Source: Treponema sp. (lineage in GTDB: Bacteria; Spirochaetota; Spirochaetia; Treponematales; Treponemataceae). From it: 64,000 bases of DNA. Location of the stretch: the NCBI GenBank assembly GCA_017525605.1, contig JAFXSM010000030.1, forward strand, positions 1-64,000, read 5' to 3'. Positions 1-8,867 of this stretch are shown here, piece after piece. The first letter of the stretch is position 1, and each line of letters opens with the position of its first letter. Position numbers and translations under genes: made by a program. The notes beneath the pieces are model-generated. The model saw nothing but the letters and a program-made list of their open reading frames with translations. It ran no database searches and had not been told where the DNA came from.

Positions 1-92
1 CCGAATTTCTGTGCAGTTATACTATAACCATCATTTGAACTTAAATAATGAGCTACAATTTCTGCTTTCTTTTCTAAACTTAATTTAGACAT
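1..92 (-). CDS. Transposase OrfA N-terminus (partial)
   Basis: This is the first 30 codons of an ORF running off the left edge. The ATG is at 92, with GGAGG about 11 nt upstream. The peptide begins MSKLSLEKKAEIVAHYL and continues into a helix-turn-helix-like segment (SITAQKFG), as in IS3/IS150-type OrfA proteins, where this part binds the element ends. The fragment is too short to assign a subgroup. Whether the transposase is intact cannot be seen here. Confidence 0.55.
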   Translation of the reverse strand, partial: MSKLSLEKKAEIVAHYLSSNDGYSITAQKF

Positions 93-138
93 AAAAAAGT
101 GTACCTCCAAAAATTGTCTCCAACTTTTGGGGTACACT
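1..138 (-). mobile_element. 5' end of an IS3-family-like insertion sequence, cut by the window edge
   Basis: The minus strand reads an element end, GTGTACCCCAAAAGTTGG (137 downward), then a strong GGAGG ribosome site and a transposase start. The left part GTGTACC (99-105) and right part GGTACAC (131-137) form an inverted repeat around the leader. A TGTACC-type terminus next to a small helix-turn-helix ORF is typical of IS3-family (IS150-like) elements. The rest lies outside the window. The end falls about 28 bp after the stop codon of the neighbouring ABC ATPase, so that gene was not interrupted. The exact terminus is uncertain by a few bases. Confidence 0.6.
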
Positions 139-166
139 TCAGTTCGTCTTCCTGCTTTTTTCTGTA

Positions 167-931
167 TCACCTTCTCGCTTCGAATTCGAAATTAGCGAGG
201 AACTTCTTCGCTCGCTCTGTTTTCGGGTGCTCGAAGAAGTCCTTTGGAGTCGCTTCCTCCACGATTTCGCCGCCTTCGCCGAAGAAAAGGATTCTGTCGG
301 CTATCGCGCGGGCGAAATTCATCTGGTGGGTCACGATGAGCATCGTCTTTCCCTGTTTCGCCAGGTCCATCATCACGTCCAGGACCTCGCGCACCATCTC
401 CGGGTCGAGCGCGGCCGTCACCTCGTCGAAGAGCATGATTTCGGGTTTCATGCAGAGGGCGCGCACAATCGCCACCCGCTGTTTCTGGCCGCCTGAAAGC
501 TGTCTCGGGTACGAATCCTTCTTGTCGATGAGGCCGACGCGGGTGAGCCATTCCTCCGCCTCATTCTGCACTTCCGCCTTGTCCCGCCCCTGCGCCTTCG
601 TTGGGCCGAGCAGGATGTTCTTCATAACTGTAAGGTGGGGGAAGAGGTCGTAGCTCTGGAAGACCATCCCGATTTTCTGCCTGACCAGGTGCATGTCCTT
701 TTTTCTGTTGGAGATGACTTCGCCGTCGAGCAGAATCTCCCCTCCCTGTATGCTCTCAAGCCCGTTTATGCATCGGAGCAGAGTCGATTTTCCGCAGCCG
801 GAGGGACCGAGTATCACGACGACTTCCCCTTTCTCCACGGAAACCGAAGTGTCCTTCAGGACGCAGACCCCATCCGCGAATGTCTTGTTCAAATGCCTTA
901 TCTCAAGAACTGCCATTTTTTTGTTCTCCAT
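167..931 (-). CDS. Polar amino-acid ABC transporter ATP-binding protein (GlnQ/HisP type)
   Basis: This 254-residue cytoplasmic ATPase should power a polar amino-acid importer together with the two permeases encoded just upstream. Visible motifs: Walker A GPSGCGKST (42-50), ABC signature LSGGQ (145-149), Walker B IMLFDE (165-170) and H-loop His202. The usual proline after the Walker B glutamate is replaced (FDEVTAALDPE instead of [11 protein letters not shown]), which is unusual but outside the catalytic residues. The length is normal for the family. The start at 931 follows AGGAAA; a second ATG five codons in is possible. It is the last gene of a three-gene operon, 11 nt after the permease stop, and the IS end lies about 28 bp beyond it. 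The substrate cannot be told from sequence. Confidence 0.9.
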   Translation of the reverse strand: MENKKMAVLEIRHLNKTFADGVCVLKDTSVSVEKGEVVVILGPSGCGKSTLLRCINGLESIQGGEILLDGEVISNRKKDMHLVRQKIGMVFQSYDLFPHLTVMKNILLGPTKAQGRDKAEVQNEAEEWLTRVGLIDKKDSYPRQLSGGQKQRVAIVRALCMKPEIMLFDEVTAALDPEMVREVLDVMMDLAKQGKTMLIVTHQMNFARAIADRILFFGEGGEIVEEATPKDFFEHPKTERAKKFLANFEFEARR

Positions 932-942
932 TGAATTGTTTC

Positions 943-1644
943 CTAGATTTTCTGCTTTCTCTCGATGATTCTCGCCGCCGTGGAAAGGAGATAGCAGACC
1001 GAGAAGTACATCATGAATATGACGAAGTAGATTGCGATTGCCGATGTGGGGTTCTTCATCCTGTTCGCCTCGATTATCTGCTGGCCGATTTTCACGACTT
1101 CCACCACGTTCACGAACACGACGAGCGACGTGGTCTTTATCATGCGCGTCACGAGGTTCATGCTGAGCGGAATGAGCCGCCTGAGCGTCTGCGGGATTAT
1201 TATCGACGCGAAAATCTGCCTCTCCGTGAGTCCGAGCGCGCGGCCGCTTTCGTACTGGTGGCGCGGGACGGATTCAAGCGAGCTTCTCACGAGGTCGCCC
1301 ATCTCCGCGCTTCCCCAGAGCGTGAAGACCAGAATCGAAGTCGCCTCTCCGCTCAAGTTGATGTCGAACGCCTTCGTGACTCCGTAGTAGAAGATGAAGA
1401 GGAGCACCATCTGCGGCATTATCCGCATTATTTCGAGGTAGATTTTGGACGCGGCTTTGACAATCCGGCTTTTCTTCGTCATCAGAATACCGAACGCGGT
1501 TCCGAGCACAATCGAGAAAGCGACCGATACGAGCGCAATCCAGACTGTCACCCAAAGTCCTCCGAGAAGGCGCTGGAAATTCGTTCCGAGCGTCAGCACC
1601 CTGAACGCCTTGATTACCGCGTCAAGAGTTTCCGAACTGGGCAT
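943..1644 (-). CDS. Amino-acid ABC transporter permease (HisM/GlnP family)
   Basis: This 233-residue membrane permease has about five hydrophobic segments and the EAA loop typical of the His/Glu/Gln/Arg permease family, in the stretch reading ESGRALGLTERQIFASIIIPQ. That loop contacts the ATPase. Its start overlaps the end of the upstream permease by 23 bp, so the two are translationally coupled and probably form a heterodimeric pore. The cognate ATPase follows directly. Ligand specificity cannot be inferred. The operon contains no periplasmic binding protein. Confidence 0.88.
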   Translation of the reverse strand: MPSSETLDAVIKAFRVLTLGTNFQRLLGGLWVTVWIALVSVAFSIVLGTAFGILMTKKSRIVKAASKIYLEIMRIMPQMVLLFIFYYGVTKAFDINLSGEATSILVFTLWGSAEMGDLVRSSLESVPRHQYESGRALGLTERQIFASIIIPQTLRRLIPLSMNLVTRMIKTTSLVVFVNVVEVVKIGQQIIEANRMKNPTSAIAIYFVIFMMYFSVCYLLSTAARIIERKQKI

Positions 1645-2284
1645 GGCGCAACCTCCTTTCGGCGTAGTTCGCGATGAGCGAAATCGGCAGAAGCAGAATG
1701 AAGTATGAGAGCGACAGGAGGAGCAACGCCTCGTCCGTCTTGTAGTAAAGCCCGATGAGGTCCTTCGCCACGTACATGAGGTCGGCGAGGGCTATCGCGC
1801 TGAAGACCGAAGTCTCCTTGACCATGAACATCACGTTCGCGCAGAAGCCCGGAACCGAGACGCTCACCGCCTGAGGTAGGACGACGTACATCATGAGCTG
1901 CGCCTTCGTGAGCCCGAGGCTCTGCGCGCTCTCAATCTGTATTTTCGGAACGCCCTCCAACGCCGAGCGGAACGTCTCCGCCATGTAGCTTCCGCCGAGG
2001 AACGTCAGCCCGATGAGCGCACTCTGTATCGCCGAGAGCTTCACGCCCATCCTCGGAAACGCGAAGTACAGGAAGAAAATCTGAATCAGAAGCGGCGTGT
2101 TCCTTGAGATTTCGATGTACGCTCCCGAAAGCTGCCTGAGAAGTGGAATCCTCTCGTAGCGTGCGACAGCGCACAAAAGCCCGACCAGGAACGAAAGCGC
2201 GATTCCCGCCGCCGATATTTTGAGCGTGAAGAAGGCCGCGTCAGCATACATCGGAATCACGGATTTGATGAATTCGTAGTCCAT
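1622..2284 (-). CDS. Amino-acid ABC transporter permease (HisQ/GlnP family)
   Basis: This is the first gene of the amino-acid import operon, 220 residues with several hydrophobic helices. An EAA-type loop (QSLGLTKAQLMMYVVLPQA) contacts the ATPase, and the early segment ISRNTPLLIQIFFLYF is characteristic of the HEAAHis/GluQ permease family. Its C-terminal coding region overlaps the next permease. It begins 149 bp downstream of the divergence from the phosphatase stop. No binding-protein gene precedes it, so the ligand receptor must be encoded elsewhere or be lost. Confidence 0.87.
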   Translation of the reverse strand: MDYEFIKSVIPMYADAAFFTLKISAAGIALSFLVGLLCAVARYERIPLLRQLSGAYIEISRNTPLLIQIFFLYFAFPRMGVKLSAIQSALIGLTFLGGSYMAETFRSALEGVPKIQIESAQSLGLTKAQLMMYVVLPQAVSVSVPGFCANVMFMVKETSVFSAIALADLMYVAKDLIGLYYKTDEALLLLSLSYFILLLPISLIANYAERRLRHAQFGNS

Positions 2285-2432
2285 TTATTTTCCCCAATTC
2301 CTAGTAAGTTAATGGAAAATTATGCTTGAATCAATTAACTTTCAACTGAAAGTCGGGCGGCCTGCCGCTATGACGGCGCGTCAAAAACAAACGAAAAATC
2401 CTCTCGAATAAAACTCGGTATTTAGGCTAAAT

Positions 2433-3083
2433 CTAAATCTTCAATAAATCTTCGGGCTTTTCGATTATCGTTGTGGCTTTGTATTTTTCAAGCTCTTCTC
2501 GCGAGCCGTAGCCCCACAGACAGCCGATTGACTCCAGCGAGTTCTTCTTCGCGCCGATGAGGTCGTGCTTCCGGTCTCCAATCATGACGATTTTGTTGGA
2601 AGCGGCTTCCTCTTCAAGGCCGTTCTTTTCGATGACGTACTTGATGACGAGAGCCTTGTTGCTCCGCGTCTCTTCGATGTCGCTTCCCACTGCGTCCGAA
2701 AAATATTTTGCAAGGTCGAAGTGGTCGAGGATTTTCGGAACGTAAATTTCAGGTTTGCTGGTCGCGACGTAGAGTTTTTTTCCTTCTTCCGAAAGTTTCT
2801 TTAGAGTCTCAGGAATCCCCTCGTAGACTGAATTCTCGAAAATTCCGATTGTGCCGAATCTCTCCCTGTAAATGCGCATTGCTTCCCGTGCGTCGCTTTC
2901 GGAAAAATTGTAGAAATCCATGAAAGAGTTGACGAGCGGCGGCCCGATAAAACGTTTGAGCTTTTCGGTGTCGCTCTCGTTTATTCCGAACTTTTCAAGC
3001 GCGTATTTCACGCAGTTCATTATTCCGGGACCTGATTCCGTGAGTGTTCCGTCCAAATCGAAAAAAAGATGTGTGTATTTCAT
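2433..3083 (-). CDS. HAD-superfamily phosphatase (phosphoglycolate phosphatase-like)
   Basis: This 216-residue soluble protein has the HAD motifs. Motif I is DLDGTLT (Asp9 nucleophile, Asp11 acid/base). Motif II is the Ser/Thr around VATSKPE. A Lys near residues 140-150 and motif III MIGDRKHD complete the set. The helical cap follows motif I, as in subclass IA enzymes such as phosphoglycolate phosphatase (Gph), PpaX and beta-phosphoglucomutase. Substrate specificity is not predictable; a 2-phosphoglycolate or small sugar-phosphate role is the default. No Shine-Dalgarno is visible. Instead a TGATAAAAT box ends 7 nt before the ATG, suggesting a leaderless transcript. It is a single gene on the minus strand. 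Confidence 0.82.
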   Translation of the reverse strand: MKYTHLFFDLDGTLTESGPGIMNCVKYALEKFGINESDTEKLKRFIGPPLVNSFMDFYNFSESDAREAMRIYRERFGTIGIFENSVYEGIPETLKKLSEEGKKLYVATSKPEIYVPKILDHFDLAKYFSDAVGSDIEETRSNKALVIKYVIEKNGLEEEAASNKIVMIGDRKHDLIGAKKNSLESIGCLWGYGSREELEKYKATTIIEKPEDLLKI

Positions 3084-3090
3084 TTTTCCG

Positions 3091-3100
3091 ATTTTATCAG
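3091..3100 (-). promoter_or_regulatory. Candidate extended -10 promoter of the HAD phosphatase gene
   Basis: The minus strand reads CTGATAAAAT, a TGn-TAAAAT extended -10 box. It ends 7 nt before the ATG at 3083, so transcription would begin at or next to the start codon. No good -35 hexamer is visible. This is inferred from spacing alone. Confidence 0.4.
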
Positions 3101-3127
3101 ACGGAAAACATTCACGATAGCTCTGAG

Positions 3128-3148
3128 ATTCCGAAACGAGTTCGGAAT
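3128..3148. repeat. Short palindrome ATTCCGAA-N5-TTCGGAAT
   Basis: An 8-bp perfect inverted repeat with a 5-nt spacer lies between the phosphatase start and the GH5 stop. It has no T tract on either strand, so it is not a convincing terminator. Its TTCCGAA/TTCGGAA core recurs in the palindromes near 15,835 and 41,000, which suggests a small dispersed repeat family. Confidence 0.45.
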
Positions 3149-3153
3149 GACAA

Positions 3154-4341
3154 TTAATTATTAGAGCAGTTGTCCAGAATCGTTTTTAAGATTTCAGGGA
3201 AGTACCATTCGTTCGTTTTTCTGTTGAAGAAGCCGAATTTCTCTTCGAACGTGTTGCTCGCGTTCCAGTCACCGTTGTCCCACAAAACAGATACCATTCC
3301 GTATTTCGAAGATTCCCTTATGAAATATTCGAACCATTTGGCGCGCTCTTCCGGGTTGTTTTTGTTCGTTGCGCCGTATTCGCCGATTACGACAGGAATT
3401 CCTTTCGAGACGAATCTTTCGTTGAGCCAGTCGAAGTTGTATTTGAGTTCGCCCGCGTGTTTTTCTTCGAAAGTCGTTTCTCCCGGATTCTGCATTGCGA
3501 ATGTGTACGGCGTGTACAAATGCACCGAAATCAATATTCTTCCGTCTTCCGTGTCTTTCGGCATTTTCCAGGAATTATCCGCCTGATACGAGTTGATTGA
3601 AGCCGCAAGTCCCGTCACCATAACGAATCTCTTCGCGTTGTTTTTTCCTGACGCGCGGATTGTGTTGAGCGCAATCTGGTTCAGCTTGTTGAGAGAAGAG
3701 GCTGCGTCGCGGCAGAGTGTGCATCCCTGGTTGTACCACCATTCATGCTCGTGCTCGCGCCTTCGCGGTTCGTTCAGCACTTCGAAGATGAGATGCTCGT
3801 CGTAGCCCTTGTTGAATGCGAGGGAAATCTGCGCCCAGATGTTCTTCACGAAAAGCATCGACTCGTTGTAGTTGAGCGTGCTCGGATAGTAGCCCTTTCC
3901 GCGCGGCATGAGGTTGTCGTGGTGGTCGTTCAGGATTACATACATTCCGTCCTGAATCGCCCAATCGACGATTTGCTTTACGCGCTTCATCCATTCCGAG
4001 TCAATCGTGTATTTGTCGTCGATGAGGTGGTTTGCCCAGCTGCACGGAATTCTGATTGTTTTGATTCCGCTTGCTGCGATTGCGTCAATCATTTCTTTTG
4101 TGGTGAGCGGCTGTCCCCAGCTCGTCTCGGACTCAAGCCCCTGTTTCGCATTTGCGTCCAGAGTGTTTCCGAGATTCCACCCGCATTTCATGTCTTTCAC
4201 CAGGTCAATCGCTGAAATTTCCGTGTTGAATTTGACGGACTCTTTGTCCTTCACGGCTTTTTTGCTGCTGAATAGATATTTTTCGCCTGCAAAGAGCGGA
4301 AGCGAAAGTGCGAGCAGTGCCGCGGCAAATATTTTCTTCAT
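3154..4341 (-). CDS. Secreted GH5 endoglucanase (cellulase family)
   Basis: This 395-residue exported glycoside hydrolase has a Sec signal peptide (residues 1 to about 18, ending LPLFA) and a single (beta/alpha)8 catalytic domain. GH5 hallmarks are visible: the GWNLGNTLDA entry motif near 54-63, IRIPCSW near 97, the acid/base Glu191 in FEVLNEP, the catalytic-site His-Tyr in SVHLYTP, and the nucleophile Glu321 in VIGEYG. The pattern fits subfamily GH5_4, which cleaves beta-1,4-glucan, xyloglucan or mixed-linkage glucan. There is no carbohydrate-binding module. The ATG follows AAAGGAG. It is transcribed away from the large sugar-acting gene at 4564. With the nearby AraC gene and sugar ABC importer it suggests a glucan-use region. 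The exact substrate is not known. Confidence 0.93.
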   Translation of the reverse strand: MKKIFAAALLALSLPLFAGEKYLFSSKKAVKDKESVKFNTEISAIDLVKDMKCGWNLGNTLDANAKQGLESETSWGQPLTTKEMIDAIAASGIKTIRIPCSWANHLIDDKYTIDSEWMKRVKQIVDWAIQDGMYVILNDHHDNLMPRGKGYYPSTLNYNESMLFVKNIWAQISLAFNKGYDEHLIFEVLNEPRRREHEHEWWYNQGCTLCRDAASSLNKLNQIALNTIRASGKNNAKRFVMVTGLAASINSYQADNSWKMPKDTEDGRILISVHLYTPYTFAMQNPGETTFEEKHAGELKYNFDWLNERFVSKGIPVVIGEYGATNKNNPEERAKWFEYFIRESSKYGMVSVLWDNGDWNASNTFEEKFGFFNRKTNEWYFPEILKTILDNCSNN

Positions 4342-4563
4342 AAAAAAATCTCCTTTTACTCTAGGATAGAAGCTACATTTGCCTTCGCGGAAACGATAGC
4401 AAAAATTTATGAAAAATGTTCTTTTTTTGTGTTTTTGCGACTGAAAGAAGCCTTAATCTTTACTTAATAAAAAAAAATTAACACTGATAGAATTATTTTG
4501 ATATCTTGCGAAAAATCCTCCGTTGATAATTGCATGATAAATGTTAAAAATGCGGAGGCGCAG

Positions 4564-7500
4564 ATGAAAAAGAGTGTTACCGGAAAAAAAGTTTTTTTGG
4601 ATGAAGAGGCATTTTATAAAATAGAAAATTTCGATTCGATGGACGATTTTTTCATGACGATTACAAGCTCAAGCGACGTTTGGAATTTCTGCTGGGCACA
4701 GGGCGGCATTTCTGCCGGACGAAAAAATTCAGACTATCCGATTTTCCCATATTACACTTGCGACAAGCTTCAGGACTCGAAAGGAAGCACGGGCGCGGTC
4801 GCGATAATCAAAGTAAAGCGTGACAAGAACCATGAGATTATCTGGCAGCCGTTCGAGAACCTTTCCGACACAGGGGCAAGAAGGTTCGAGAGCGACATGA
4901 CGATTCAGCGCAATCTCTACAAGAGCCTTGACGGAAGCAAAATCTGGTTCGAGGAAGTGAACGTGATGCTCGGAGTCGCTTTCAGGTACGGCTGGACATC
5001 GAGCGCGAAATACGGACTCGTGAAGATGAGCAGAATCGAAAATCTGACAGATTCGCTCGTCTCTTTCAAAATCCTTGACGGATGCAGGAACATCATGCCG
5101 TCTTCTGCCGACAATCTGATTCAGACGACGAAGAGCGTTCTGCTTGACGCATACAAAAAATCGGAAGTTGACAGGGATTCAAACATCGCGCTCTTCTCGC
5201 TTTCTTCGATTGTCACAGACAGGGCGGAACCGAGCGAGAGTTTGCGGACGAACGTCTCCTGGTTCTCGACGCGCGACCCGATAATACTTTCAGACAAGGC
5301 GATAAATTATTTCGTCAACGACAAAATCGATTTGCTCGGCGCGGATTTCGACAAGGCACGCGAGCTCAACGGAAAACGCGGCGAATGTTACATCATCCAC
5401 GAGAGCGAGCTTCTGGGGAAGTCTGCTGAGTGCTGGGAGCAGGTTCTCGATGTGGATTACGATGTGTGCAAGCTCATCGCTCTTGGCGAGCAGATAAAAG
5501 ACCGCGGAAACGCATGGAAGCTTCTGCTCGACGACATTCAGAAAACCGAGACTAAGCTCAAGGACAACATCGCGCTTGCGGACGGAATCCAGACGACAGG
5601 CAACGAAATCACCGATTTGCACCACATTACGAACGTGATGTTCAACATAATGCGCGGCGGACTTTTCGCTGACAACGGAAAAATCAGAATCGAAGATTTC
5701 ATCGAATTCGCAAAAATCCGCAACAAGAAACTTTCAAAGAAAATCGAATCGCTCATCAAAAAATCCGAGCTTTCGAATGTCGAAATCGTTGAGCACGGAA
5801 AGCTGCAGAAACTGATTTTCGAGAACGGCGACGAGCAGCAGAAAAGAATGTTCCTCGAATACGTCCCGCTCACATTCAGCCGAAGGCACGGCGACCCGAG
5901 CAGGCCGTGGAACAGGTTCAACATCGACATCGTTGCGAAGGACGGCTCGGACAAAATCAGCTACGAGGGAAATTGGCGCGACATTTTCCAGAACTGGGAG
6001 GCACTTTTGTGGTCGTACCCGGAATACGCTCCGCACGTCTGTTCGATTTTCGTGAACGCAATGACGGTCGAAGGATACAATCCTTACAGAATCAGCAGGG
6101 AAGGGCTGGACTGGGAGATACCGGAAGAGGGAAACCCGTGGGCGCAGTTCGGATTCTGGGGCGACCATCAGGTGATTTATCTTCAGAAGCTTCTTGAATT
6201 CTTGCAGAAATTCGACGAGAAGCAGTTCGTCTCGATGATGAACGAGAAGCTTTTCTCGACAGCGAACATTCCGTACAGAATCAAGTCATATTCGGAAATT
6301 CTTTTTGACCCGCGAAATTCAATCCGCTTCGATTACGAGATGGACAAAAATGTGCGCTCAAAGGAAAAACCGTTCGGAATGGACGCGCGGTGCATTCTCG
6401 ACGGCGAGAATCTGCAATTGACGACGCTCTCGACAAAAATCGTCCAGCTTCTCCTTGCGAAACTCCTGAACCACATTCCTGGCTGCGGAATCTGGATGAA
6501 CATGCAGCGTCCTGAATGGAACGACGCGAACAACGCGCTTGCCGGCTACGGAGCTTCCGTCGTCACGATGTGCTATCTCCACAGGATGCTCGGGTTCTTC
6601 ATCGACTTCACGGAAAAAAATCACATTGAATTCGTAGTTGACGAGACTGTCGCATCCGCACTCGAAAAAACTTTCGAGCTTTACAAGAAATTCTACGGAA
6701 CTGAAAAAGGCACCGAAAAGAAACTTTCCGCATCGCAGAGAAAAGAATTCGTCGATTGCGCAGGAAAGATTTTCGAGGAAGAGCGCAATGTGCTTTACGA
6801 AAAAGGATTCTCTTCCGGCTATAGGAAATTCGAAAGCTCTGCAATTTCAAAAATGCTTGGTGTCTTCGAAAACGCCATAAAAGAATCGATTCTCGAAAAC
6901 AGGCGCGACGACGGGCTTTTCCATTCGTACAACACTGCCGTGATTTCCGAAAAAGAAATCGGAGTCGTGAACCTGAAGCTCATGCTCGAAGGTCAGGTTG
7001 CGATTCTGAGCACGGACATTCTGACGAAGCAGGAAAAAGAAAGCCTCACAAAAAAACTTCGCGAAAGCGCGTTGTTCGAGGAAAAACAGCATTCGTACAT
7101 GCTCTACCCGAACATGAAGCTTCCTGATTTCAAAGAGAAGAACTGCATCTCAAAAGAGGAGCTTTCGAAAATCAAGGAACTTGTCGCGCGTACTGACGAC
7201 GAGATTCTCACAATGGATTTGAACGGAACTTACCATTTCAATTCCGCGTTCCGCAACGCAGATGTCCTCAAGGATTTCCTCGTCAGGAAAAACATCATCA
7301 TGAGCGAGGAGGAGATGATTGCGCTGCTTGAGCTTTACGAAAAGACGTTCAATCACCAGTCGTTCATGGGACGCTCCGGCACTTTCTACGCATACGAAGG
7401 ACTCGGAAGCATTTACTGGCACATGGTCTCGAAGCTCCTTCTCGCTGTCCGCGAAAACATTTCTGCATCGAAGGACCCGCTTCTTCCGTTCTTCCACGAC

Positions 7501-7914
7501 GTGAAAAAAGGACTCGGAAGCAGCAAAACTCCTTCCGAGTACGGAGCATTCCCGTATGACCCGTATTCCCACACTCCGTTCGCGCAGGGCGCAAGGCAGC
7601 CGGGAATGACAGGTCAGGTGAAAGAGGAGATTATCGCACGCTGGAAAGAGCTTGGAGTCGATATTCAGGACGGACAGGCAGTTTTCTATCCGCAGATTGT
7701 CGAAAAGACGGAATACGATGCGGATGGTCTCGTGCAGTTCACATGGTGCGGCGCAAATGTCGTCTACGATGTTTCCCAGAGCGAAAAAATGCTCGTCACT
7801 TACGATTCTGGAAAGAAAGCGGAATTTGAAAAGACGATTCTTCCGAAAGAAGAAAGCCGCCTCCTGTTCTCAAGAAGCGGCGTGATAAAAGAAATCAGAA
7901 TTTCCGGAAAATAA
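4564..7914 (+). CDS. Large predicted carbohydrate-active protein, 1116 aa, family uncertain
   Basis: The ATG at 4564 is chosen because GGAGG lies just upstream; an in-frame TTG at 4498 would add 22 residues without a ribosome site. No signal peptide is visible, so a cytoplasmic location is likely. The middle of the protein carries PEWNDANNALAGYG (about residue 660), which resembles the catalytic W-N-D region of (alpha/alpha)6-barrel phosphorylases and hydrolases such as GH94, GH149 and GH161. The C-terminal third has conserved-looking aromatic and Gly segments (YAYEGLGSIYWHM, YGAFPYDPYSHTP) and ends in a beta-rich part. The context of endoglucanase, AraC regulator and sugar importer favours intracellular processing of imported glucan oligosaccharides. 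The family assignment is an inference and the enzyme activity is unproven. Confidence 0.65.
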   Translation: MKKSVTGKKVFLDEEAFYKIENFDSMDDFFMTITSSSDVWNFCWAQGGISAGRKNSDYPIFPYYTCDKLQDSKGSTGAVAIIKVKRDKNHEIIWQPFENLSDTGARRFESDMTIQRNLYKSLDGSKIWFEEVNVMLGVAFRYGWTSSAKYGLVKMSRIENLTDSLVSFKILDGCRNIMPSSADNLIQTTKSVLLDAYKKSEVDRDSNIALFSLSSIVTDRAEPSESLRTNVSWFSTRDPIILSDKAINYFVNDKIDLLGADFDKARELNGKRGECYIIHESELLGKSAECWEQVLDVDYDVCKLIALGEQIKDRGNAWKLLLDDIQKTETKLKDNIALADGIQTTGNEITDLHHITNVMFNIMRGGLFADNGKIRIEDFIEFAKIRNKKLSKKIESLIKKSELSNVEIVEHGKLQKLIFENGDEQQKRMFLEYVPLTFSRRHGDPSRPWNRFNIDIVAKDGSDKISYEGNWRDIFQNWEALLWSYPEYAPHVCSIFVNAMTVEGYNPYRISREGLDWEIPEEGNPWAQFGFWGDHQVIYLQKLLEFLQKFDEKQFVSMMNEKLFSTANIPYRIKSYSEILFDPRNSIRFDYEMDKNVRSKEKPFGMDARCILDGENLQLTTLSTKIVQLLLAKLLNHIPGCGIWMNMQRPEWNDANNALAGYGASVVTMCYLHRMLGFFIDFTEKNHIEFVVDETVASALEKTFELYKKFYGTEKGTEKKLSASQRKEFVDCAGKIFEEERNVLYEKGFSSGYRKFESSAISKMLGVFENAIKESILENRRDDGLFHSYNTAVISEKEIGVVNLKLMLEGQVAILSTDILTKQEKESLTKKLRESALFEEKQHSYMLYPNMKLPDFKEKNCISKEELSKIKELVARTDDEILTMDLNGTYHFNSAFRNADVLKDFLVRKNIIMSEEEMIALLELYEKTFNHQSFMGRSGTFYAYEGLGSIYWHMVSKLLLAVRENISASKDPLLPFFHDVKKGLGSSKTPSEYGAFPYDPYSHTPFAQGARQPGMTGQVKEEIIARWKELGVDIQDGQAVFYPQIVEKTEYDADGLVQFTWCGANVVYDVSQSEKMLVTYDSGKKAEFEKTILPKEESRLLFSRSGVIKEIRISGK

Positions 7915-7920
7915 ATGCAA

Positions 7921-7959
7921 TTGCCATGCCGAATTCGAACTTGATTTTTGGCATGGCAA
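7921..7959. terminator. Hairpin between convergent genes
   Basis: TTGCCATGCC (7921-7930) pairs perfectly with GGCATGGCAA (7950-7959), a 10-bp stem between the end of the large sugar-acting gene (+) and the end of the AraC gene (-). The flanks are A/T-rich rather than clean T tracts, so it may terminate in both directions but weakly. Confidence 0.5.
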
Positions 7960-7962
7960 AAA

Positions 7963-8712
7963 CTAATCGGCATTGCTCTGCGGAAACTTCGAGCGGAAAT
8001 TCAGTTCCCGATATTTCTTCGGGGTGAGTCCGCAGAACTTGCCGAACACGCTGATGAAGTAGCTTTCGGTGCTGAACTGCAAATAGTTCGCGATGTCGCT
8101 GATTGTGTAGTCGGTGAATGTCAGCATGTTCTTTGCCGCGTCGATCCGCTTCTGCTGGATGTACTGCGCAATCGTCACGTTCACCTCGTTGTGGAAAAGC
8201 TTCGAGATGTACGACGTGCTGACACCTGCCGCACCCGCCAGATCTTCAAGCGAGATTTTCTCGTGCAGGTGGTCGTAGATGTAGTCGATGCAGAGCGACA
8301 CCGGCTTTGAGTAAAGACGCTGCCTTTTCTGCGTCTGCATTCGCTTGACGTACGCTTCGCAAACTTCTTTGTGGATGCGGTGGATTCCTTCCTCGTTGTT
8401 GCATTCGTCAACTTTGCGGATGTAGATGTCGCTGATGTTGTATGCGGATTCCATCTCAAGCCCGGCTTCGATTATGTAGCGCGTAATCATCGCAATCGTG
8501 ATTATGAGATGGTATTTGAGATTCCGAAGCGGATTGTTGCTGAGCTTTCCCATTCCCTCGACGTTCAGAGGCTCGAAGAGACGGTGCATTTCGTCCATGT
8601 CGCCGTTCTTTATGCTCTGGTAAAACGCCATTTCGCGGTCGTAGGAAATATGCTTTGCAAGATATTCCCTGTTCCTGAATTCAACTTTTGCGAGTTCGTC
8701 TTGAATTTCCAT
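7963..8712 (-). CDS. AraC-family transcriptional regulator
   Basis: This is a 249-residue DNA-binding protein. The C-terminal 100 residues form the double helix-turn-helix of AraC/XylS regulators: ISLEDLAGAAGVSTSYISKLF is the first unit, and ISDIANYLQFSTESYFISVF the second, ending with GLTPKKYR. The N-terminal 140 residues are helical and have no recognisable cupin, so the effector is unknown. It is divergent from the sugar ABC importer starting at 8868 and convergent with the large sugar-acting gene. It is therefore a reasonable candidate regulator of one or both (context only). The 155-bp gap before the importer is AT-rich and presumably holds the regulatory region; no operator could be defined. 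Confidence 0.88.
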   Translation of the reverse strand: MEIQDELAKVEFRNREYLAKHISYDREMAFYQSIKNGDMDEMHRLFEPLNVEGMGKLSNNPLRNLKYHLIITIAMITRYIIEAGLEMESAYNISDIYIRKVDECNNEEGIHRIHKEVCEAYVKRMQTQKRQRLYSKPVSLCIDYIYDHLHEKISLEDLAGAAGVSTSYISKLFHNEVNVTIAQYIQQKRIDAAKNMLTFTDYTISDIANYLQFSTESYFISVFGKFCGLTPKKYRELNFRSKFPQSNAD

Positions 8713-8867
8713 TTCACACCTTTGATTAGTAGGTGTATTATATCAATTAATTAGAATTTTGCGGGAATGTTTAAGTGATATTTTGGCATTTTTCGTAATT
8801 TTTTAATATTTTTTATTTTTGTACGGACTTAGACTGATCTTAATAAGTTAGTACATTTGGAGGATAT

